This document shows, piece after piece, positions 60,554 to 64,000 of a stretch of DNA of 64,000 nucleotides; position 1 is the stretch's first letter; every line of letters begins with the position of its first letter. Location: contig JADKFS010000016.1 in assembly GCA_016717335.1 (NCBI GenBank), positions 255,899 to 319,898 of the forward strand, written 5' to 3'. Below the pieces are notes generated by a model. That model was not told the DNA's origin, made no database searches, and saw nothing but the letters and a program-made list of their open reading frames with translations. The translations under genes were made by a program, and so were the position numbers. This DNA comes from Candidatus Ribeiella danica. Its GTDB lineage: Bacteria > Chloroflexota > Chloroflexia > Chloroflexales > Roseiflexaceae.

Positions 60554-61148
60554 ATGCTGTTCGGTAAAAGAGGGCGTCCTCCAGAGGACCGATTGGCGCG
60601 CCAGCGCGAGATTTATACTGCGGTTGCGCCATTGATCGAGCGCGAGGGCGTGCGGCGGCTCTCGATGCGGCAAGCGGCGGCGGCGGCCTGTCTGAGCATC
60701 GGCGGCCTCTACCACTACTTTCCGACTAAGCGTGAGCTGGTGTTATGGACTGTGTCTAGAAGCCATCTTGAGGAGGTGCCAGGACTTCCACGCTCAGTTC
60801 GAGCACCTGGCAGAGGTAGACTCGCAGCAGTATATCAAGGCAGGCATTGATCTGATCGTGAGCCACGTCGAATTTTGCCGGCCTGCTCTTCACGCTGCGC
60901 TGGAACTGGGGACCAGATCGTTCTGGGAGGTGATCGAGACGTTGCTCACCGGCACGGCACAGGCATTCGAGGTCAACTTACAGCGGCAACTTCCAGAGGC
61001 GAGCGATCAGGAGGTGCAGCGGTGTGGCCGGGCGATACACCGAGCGCTCTCTGCGGCGCTGCTCGACAAGCGCATTAGCGCCGACGAGCTCCGCGACGAG
61101 CTCGGCATCCTCTTCGACGGCTATGTGAGCCGCGTCCATCGTGCATAA
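60554..61148 (+). pseudogene. TetR-family regulator with a frameshift
   Basis: The frame from ATG 60554 (GAAGGA upstream) holds a complete TetR DNA-binding domain: REIYTAVAPLIEREGVRRLSMRQAAAAACLSIGGLYHYFPTKRELV. Near 60762 the frame breaks; the +1 frame continues CLEAILRRCQDFHAQFEHLAEV and the ligand domain to YVSRVHRA at 61148. Adding one base near GACTGTG would give a normal protein of about 198 residues. Either a recent mutation or a sequence error. Partner gene: the divergent cupin. Confidence 0.8.
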
Positions 61149-61286
61149 CGCATCATAAGGCAATGCGCGTGCGGGCTTTGAGACGATAATACGTGATCAT
61201 TGCATTGCTGGCGCGCACTCGGCCAAGGGGCGTGAACTCGTTTCGCGCCATTGTTTCAATTCCGAGAACGTACTCAAGCTCAAGAA

Positions 61287-61576
61287 CGCACAGTATTATT
61301 CGTGACGATCACGCGACGCTTGACGCGCACCACGCCAGCCGGGCCGAATCACTCCACCGCCATCCATGCACGAAGCGTCCACCTCCCAAACTGTCGCGTC
61401 GTTGCCTTCGCCACGGCCATCAATGCGCGCGGGGCAGGATGGGTCGCTGCGCACGCGCCGCGCGGGTCTCCACCGCGATCGCCGGCCATCAGCACGCGCC
61501 GCTGCCCGCGCCACGGTTGAACACCGCGCGTGCGCTGACCGCTGCCCGCCGTTCCTGGCGACGCGATCAGCCCGCT
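61287..61576 (+). repeat. 290-bp repeat with CGCACA-type end, copy 2
   Basis: Nearly identical to 38394-38683 (two differences seen). It opens with the CGCACAGTATT terminal motif and, unlike copy 1, runs on into further sequence leading to a broken ssb gene at 62001. It therefore appears to be the left end of the plasmid-like element. No coding frame recognised between 61287 and 62000. Confidence 0.8.
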
Positions 61577-62000
61577 GCACTGGACGTGCGTCAACGACGG
61601 GCCACTGCCACCTGGCCTGCTTCCCGGTCGCGCGCGGCCTGATCCGTATCCGCGCGGCTCGCCAGCGCTGCGGTTCCCTCCGGCGCAGCAGGCCACGCTG
61701 TGCTGTGCATGATCGCGCTGAACATTCGTCCGATTGGTGGTCGTCGATCGCGCTGGCACCTGCCTGGCCTCCTGAGTCTGCTGATCCGTTCCACGTTCGC
61801 GCGCCGCTGGTTTGTTCTGTCGCCACAGGTTGCCAGACGGCCGGCCGCCGTCAAAATGAATCACTTTTGCCCGGCGCGCGTGGCGCGCTGCCCTTCGGCG
61901 GCCGAAATTGACACGTTTTGACTGCGACCTTTCCGCCGTCTGGCGCGTGCGCGCCATCAGCAATCCGCAGTCGCCGAACGGCGAGAAAGGCACGCAGACC

Positions 62001-62515
62001 ATGAAGACCAATCAGTTCGAGCTCAGCGGCTTCGTCGGCAACCCACCGGACGCGCGGTTCACCCCGAATGGCAAGCTGGTCGTGACGTTCAGCCTGTACA
62101 CCAGGGAGCGCTGGAGCGACGGGAGCGGCGCGGCGCGCGAGAAGACCCAAGGCAGATCACCGCCTGGGGCGCGCAGGCCGAGGTCGCCCAGCAGCGGCTC
62201 GCGAAGGGCACGCGCGTCCAGGTGATCGGGCGGATCGACCAGCAGACCTGGGGCGCGGGCGCGCAGCGGCAGTACAGGACCGTGCTGGTGGCGACCGAGA
62301 TCGTGCTGGTCAGCTTCGCCGCGCCGGAGGAGGCACCCGCCGAGGCGTCGGCCGGCGCCGAGCAGGCCGCGGCGAGCGAGCCGAGCGCGCCGGAGCCGGA
62401 GACCGAATCGGCGCCGGCGCCGCCGCACGAAGCGCGCCGCGTAGGCGGTCACCCACCGGGCTGCGGCGTGCGGCACGCCGCAGCCCGACCGCTGCCGCGC
62501 TGCGCACCGAGTTGA
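62001..62515 (+). pseudogene. ssb: Single-stranded DNA-binding protein, frameshifted
   Basis: ATG 62001 (GAGAAAGG upstream) opens an OB-fold SSB: MKTNQFELSGFVGNPPDARF then KLVVTFSLYTRERW and REKTQ. Bases are missing near 62147; the new frame continues QITAWGAQAEVAQQRLAKGTRVQVIGRIDQQTW and RTVLVATEIVLV, the rest of the OB fold, then an acidic Ala/Glu/Pro-rich tail. The usual SSB C-terminal tip (DDDIPF-like) is not seen. SSB would support replication of the element whose primase and ParM genes occur in the two cassettes. Confidence 0.78.
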
Positions 62516-62929
62516 CGCGGCGCGGCGGGACCGTCGCGGCCCACCCCCCCCCTTCTCTGGGGCGGCCGGGCCAGCGGCGGCAGCAGGCACGCCAGCAGGA
62601 GCGGCCTGCCGCATCACCGTGGCCGTGTGGCGCCGCACCACCTGGCTCCGCCGAGGCCATGCCGACTGCCGCGACGACGGGCGCACGATCGATCGCACCG
62701 CCTGTGCCGCGGATGCGCGGGGCAGTGTGTGTTGGTTCAGGGGCTTGGGCAGCGGCGCCGGCCGCCAGCGGACTCCGGTGCCAGTGCGGCTGGTGCGATC
62801 GGCACCGGCCCCACCGAAATGGTCCGGCGATTCGTCAAAGCCGCCGGTTGGCCGCTGTCTGCGCTGTTGGCCTGCGTGCTGGCGCACCCTACGGTCAGGC
62901 CAACCAGCGCACTCGGGAAGTGATTCCCC
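62516..62929. other. Spacer between ssb and the Rhs fragment, no gene recognised
   Basis: About 410 GC-rich bases. Frames such as WRRTTWLRRGHADCRDDGRTID are open but match nothing I know. The right boundary of the ssb-containing element could not be located. Confidence 0.35.
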
Positions 62930-63380
62930 CTCCTCCTGCCGGCCAAGACAAGATCGGTCATGGCCCTGGCGCCAGTGACCAAACGGGCTTGCTGTACTAT
63001 CATGCGCGTTACTACAACCCGGCGATCGCGCGGTTTGTGAGTGCGGATAGCGTGGTACCGAGGAATGTCTCTGGGGGCATGGATGGGTGTGACCCTCAAG
63101 CCGCTGACAGTCGACTTCCACGAGCCGGGGTTTGTGTCCCGAGATCGGGAGCGAGAACAATCAGCCGTTCTGGTTCCAGCTGAGCGATGAGGGACAAGCG
63201 AAGGCTGGAGCCCGTGGGCCAGCAAACTCGCAAAGCCTCAATAGGTATAGCTATGTCCAGAATAATCCGCTGCGGTATACTGATCCGAGTGGACACGCTG
63301 TTCCTGGACCAAATGTATGTCCTGCGTGTAACGAGGTATGGGGCACGGTTGACTCCAAGGTCGGCAAGGCTTTAGCATGA
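62930..63380 (+). pseudogene. Rhs/YD-repeat core fragment
   Basis: One frame reads QTGLLYYHARYYNPAIARFVSADSVVP, the classic RHS repeat-associated core. After a frameshift another frame reads ENNQPFWFQLSDEGQ and SQSLNRYSYVQNNPLRYTDPSGHA, the end of the core that precedes the variable toxin. The long N-terminal YD-repeat shell is missing. The toxin and immunity sequences follow directly. Confidence 0.8.
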
Positions 63381-63489
63381 AGCGGCTGTCTCTTTGCTGG
63401 ATGTCACATTAAGGATAATCAAGTTTGTTGGTCCCAACACAGCAGAGTTTGTCAATAACTCGCTCGCCAGTTAATGCCTCTGGGTTCGG

Positions 63490-63747
63490 TTGTTACGTCA
63501 GGATTGGGAAACATTGGTGGAGGAAGGCTAACAGCTGAAGAAAGCGCTCGAGTTTGCTGAAAATGGCTAGGGAAAGGTTACAAAGAAATGGCCGAAGGAG
63601 TTTCGATCAGCAGATGGCTTACGGCAATTCCGGATGACCGTAAATGATCTGCTCCGATCCTCGGCGAGACCGCACGTTCATTTCGAAGCCGATGGTCCTA
63701 ATGGGAAGATCATAGGGAGAACTCACGTTGGCATTACCAATCCTTAA
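63490..63747 (+). pseudogene. Decayed Rhs-associated C-terminal toxin domain
   Basis: Pieces in two frames read GRLTAEESARV, an in-frame stop, KWLGKGYKEMAEG, then after a shift RSADGLRQFRMTVNDLL and PHVHFEADGPNGKIIGRTHV, ending at a stop at 63745-63747. The RSADGxRQFRMT...PHVHFE pattern is one I recall from polymorphic toxin C-termini. The two breaks would inactivate it. It lies between the Rhs core and the putative immunity gene, as expected. Confidence 0.6.
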
Positions 63748-63761
63748 GGGAGGTCATTTCA

Positions 63762-64000
63762 TTGAAAATACGTCAGTTTGCCCTTATCGATGAGCTGGGG
63801 TTGAACCCCGAAGTGAAACACTATCAAGGATTGCCGCCAGATCTAACACAAGGTAAGATCATCGTAATAAGTTCCCTTTGCCGCATCGCGATTGTTCTCG
63901 AAGGAGAAGAGGGAACGTTACACTCAATGAATTCACTGCTAATGGAGTTCCAGTAGGTGACACTTGGCATCAAACGGTTGATGATGCTAGCACCAAGCTG
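63762..64000 (+). pseudogene. Putative immunity protein gene, frameshifted and cut by the window end
   Basis: TTG start at 63762 with a strong AAGGGAGG site eight bases upstream, 14 bases after the toxin stop. It reads KIRQFALIDELGLNPEVKHYQ and continues to EGEEG; near 63908 the sense switches frame and continues NVTLNEFTANGVPVGDTWHQTVDDAS to the window end. In the first frame a stop falls at 63954. It would neutralise the adjacent Rhs toxin (inference from position). Confidence 0.55.

Noticed and set aside
1..64000. tRNA, rRNA or riboswitch genes
   Set aside because: No cloverleaf-like GTTCRA arm context, rRNA core sequence or known riboswitch core was noticed by eye; a covariance-model scan would be needed to exclude them.

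Overview
The window is GC-rich DNA, most likely from a filamentous Chloroflexota bacterium (class Chloroflexia). This is inferred from the gene set: large LuxR-type regulators of the LAL and MalT kinds (one with an N-terminal domain I associate with this phylum), many secreted carbohydrate-active enzymes with their ABC transporters, an actin-like segregation cassette, and heptanucleotide repeats. No rRNA or tRNA gene was recognised, so the assignment is not proven.

Layout. (1) 0.2-9.1 kb is ordinary chromosome: a secreted small protein, a five-gene minus-strand cluster (TauE-type exporter, DUF1634, double-GAF protein, small membrane protein, lgt), a divergent MarR regulator with a membrane protein of unknown role, a receiver domain fused to a histidine kinase, a membrane protein and an F420-type oxidoreductase. 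(2) 9.95-12.65 kb is a decayed plasmid-like cassette: actin-like ParM, ribbon-helix-helix ParR-like protein and an archaeo-eukaryotic-type primase. (3) 12.8-24.9 kb is a sugar-uptake island: GH32 fructosidase, complete Opp-type ABC transporter, two LacI-family proteins (one lacking its DNA-binding domain) and a SARP-like regulator behind three 100-bp tandem repeats. (4) 25.3-30.8 kb lies between two 137-bp miniature elements in inverted orientation and holds a LAL regulator, SnoaL-like and SRPBCC proteins and two broken enzyme genes. (5) 30.9-38.1 kb has a serine hydrolase, a truncated alpha/beta hydrolase, an MDR oxidoreductase and a MalT-like regulator. (6) 38.9-55.2 kb is a rhamnoside/glucoside-degradation locus: two GH78-type enzymes, a cytoplasmic and a secreted GH3, a sugar ABC transporter and a ROK regulator; two promoters share a -35/-10 and operator-like layout. 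(7) 55.3-64 kb is a mobile-DNA graveyard: IS3, IS982-like and group II intron fragments, a nested palindromic element, a second copy of the ParM/ParR/primase cassette, MFS, cupin and TetR genes, a 290-bp element end followed by a broken ssb, and a decayed Rhs toxin with its immunity gene.

The main novel signal is a set of terminal motifs with the core CGCACA-N4-TGTGCG. They occur at the right end of both ParM/ParR/primase cassettes, in opposite orientation at the left end of two 290-bp repeats (one leading into ssb), and at both ends of two 137-bp MITEs. I infer a transposon-like element carrying plasmid-type replication and segregation genes, with MITEs as non-autonomous relatives. No transposase or recombinase for it is visible here.

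All readings were made by eye from sequence and translated frames. Family names rest on recognised motifs, not on database searches.
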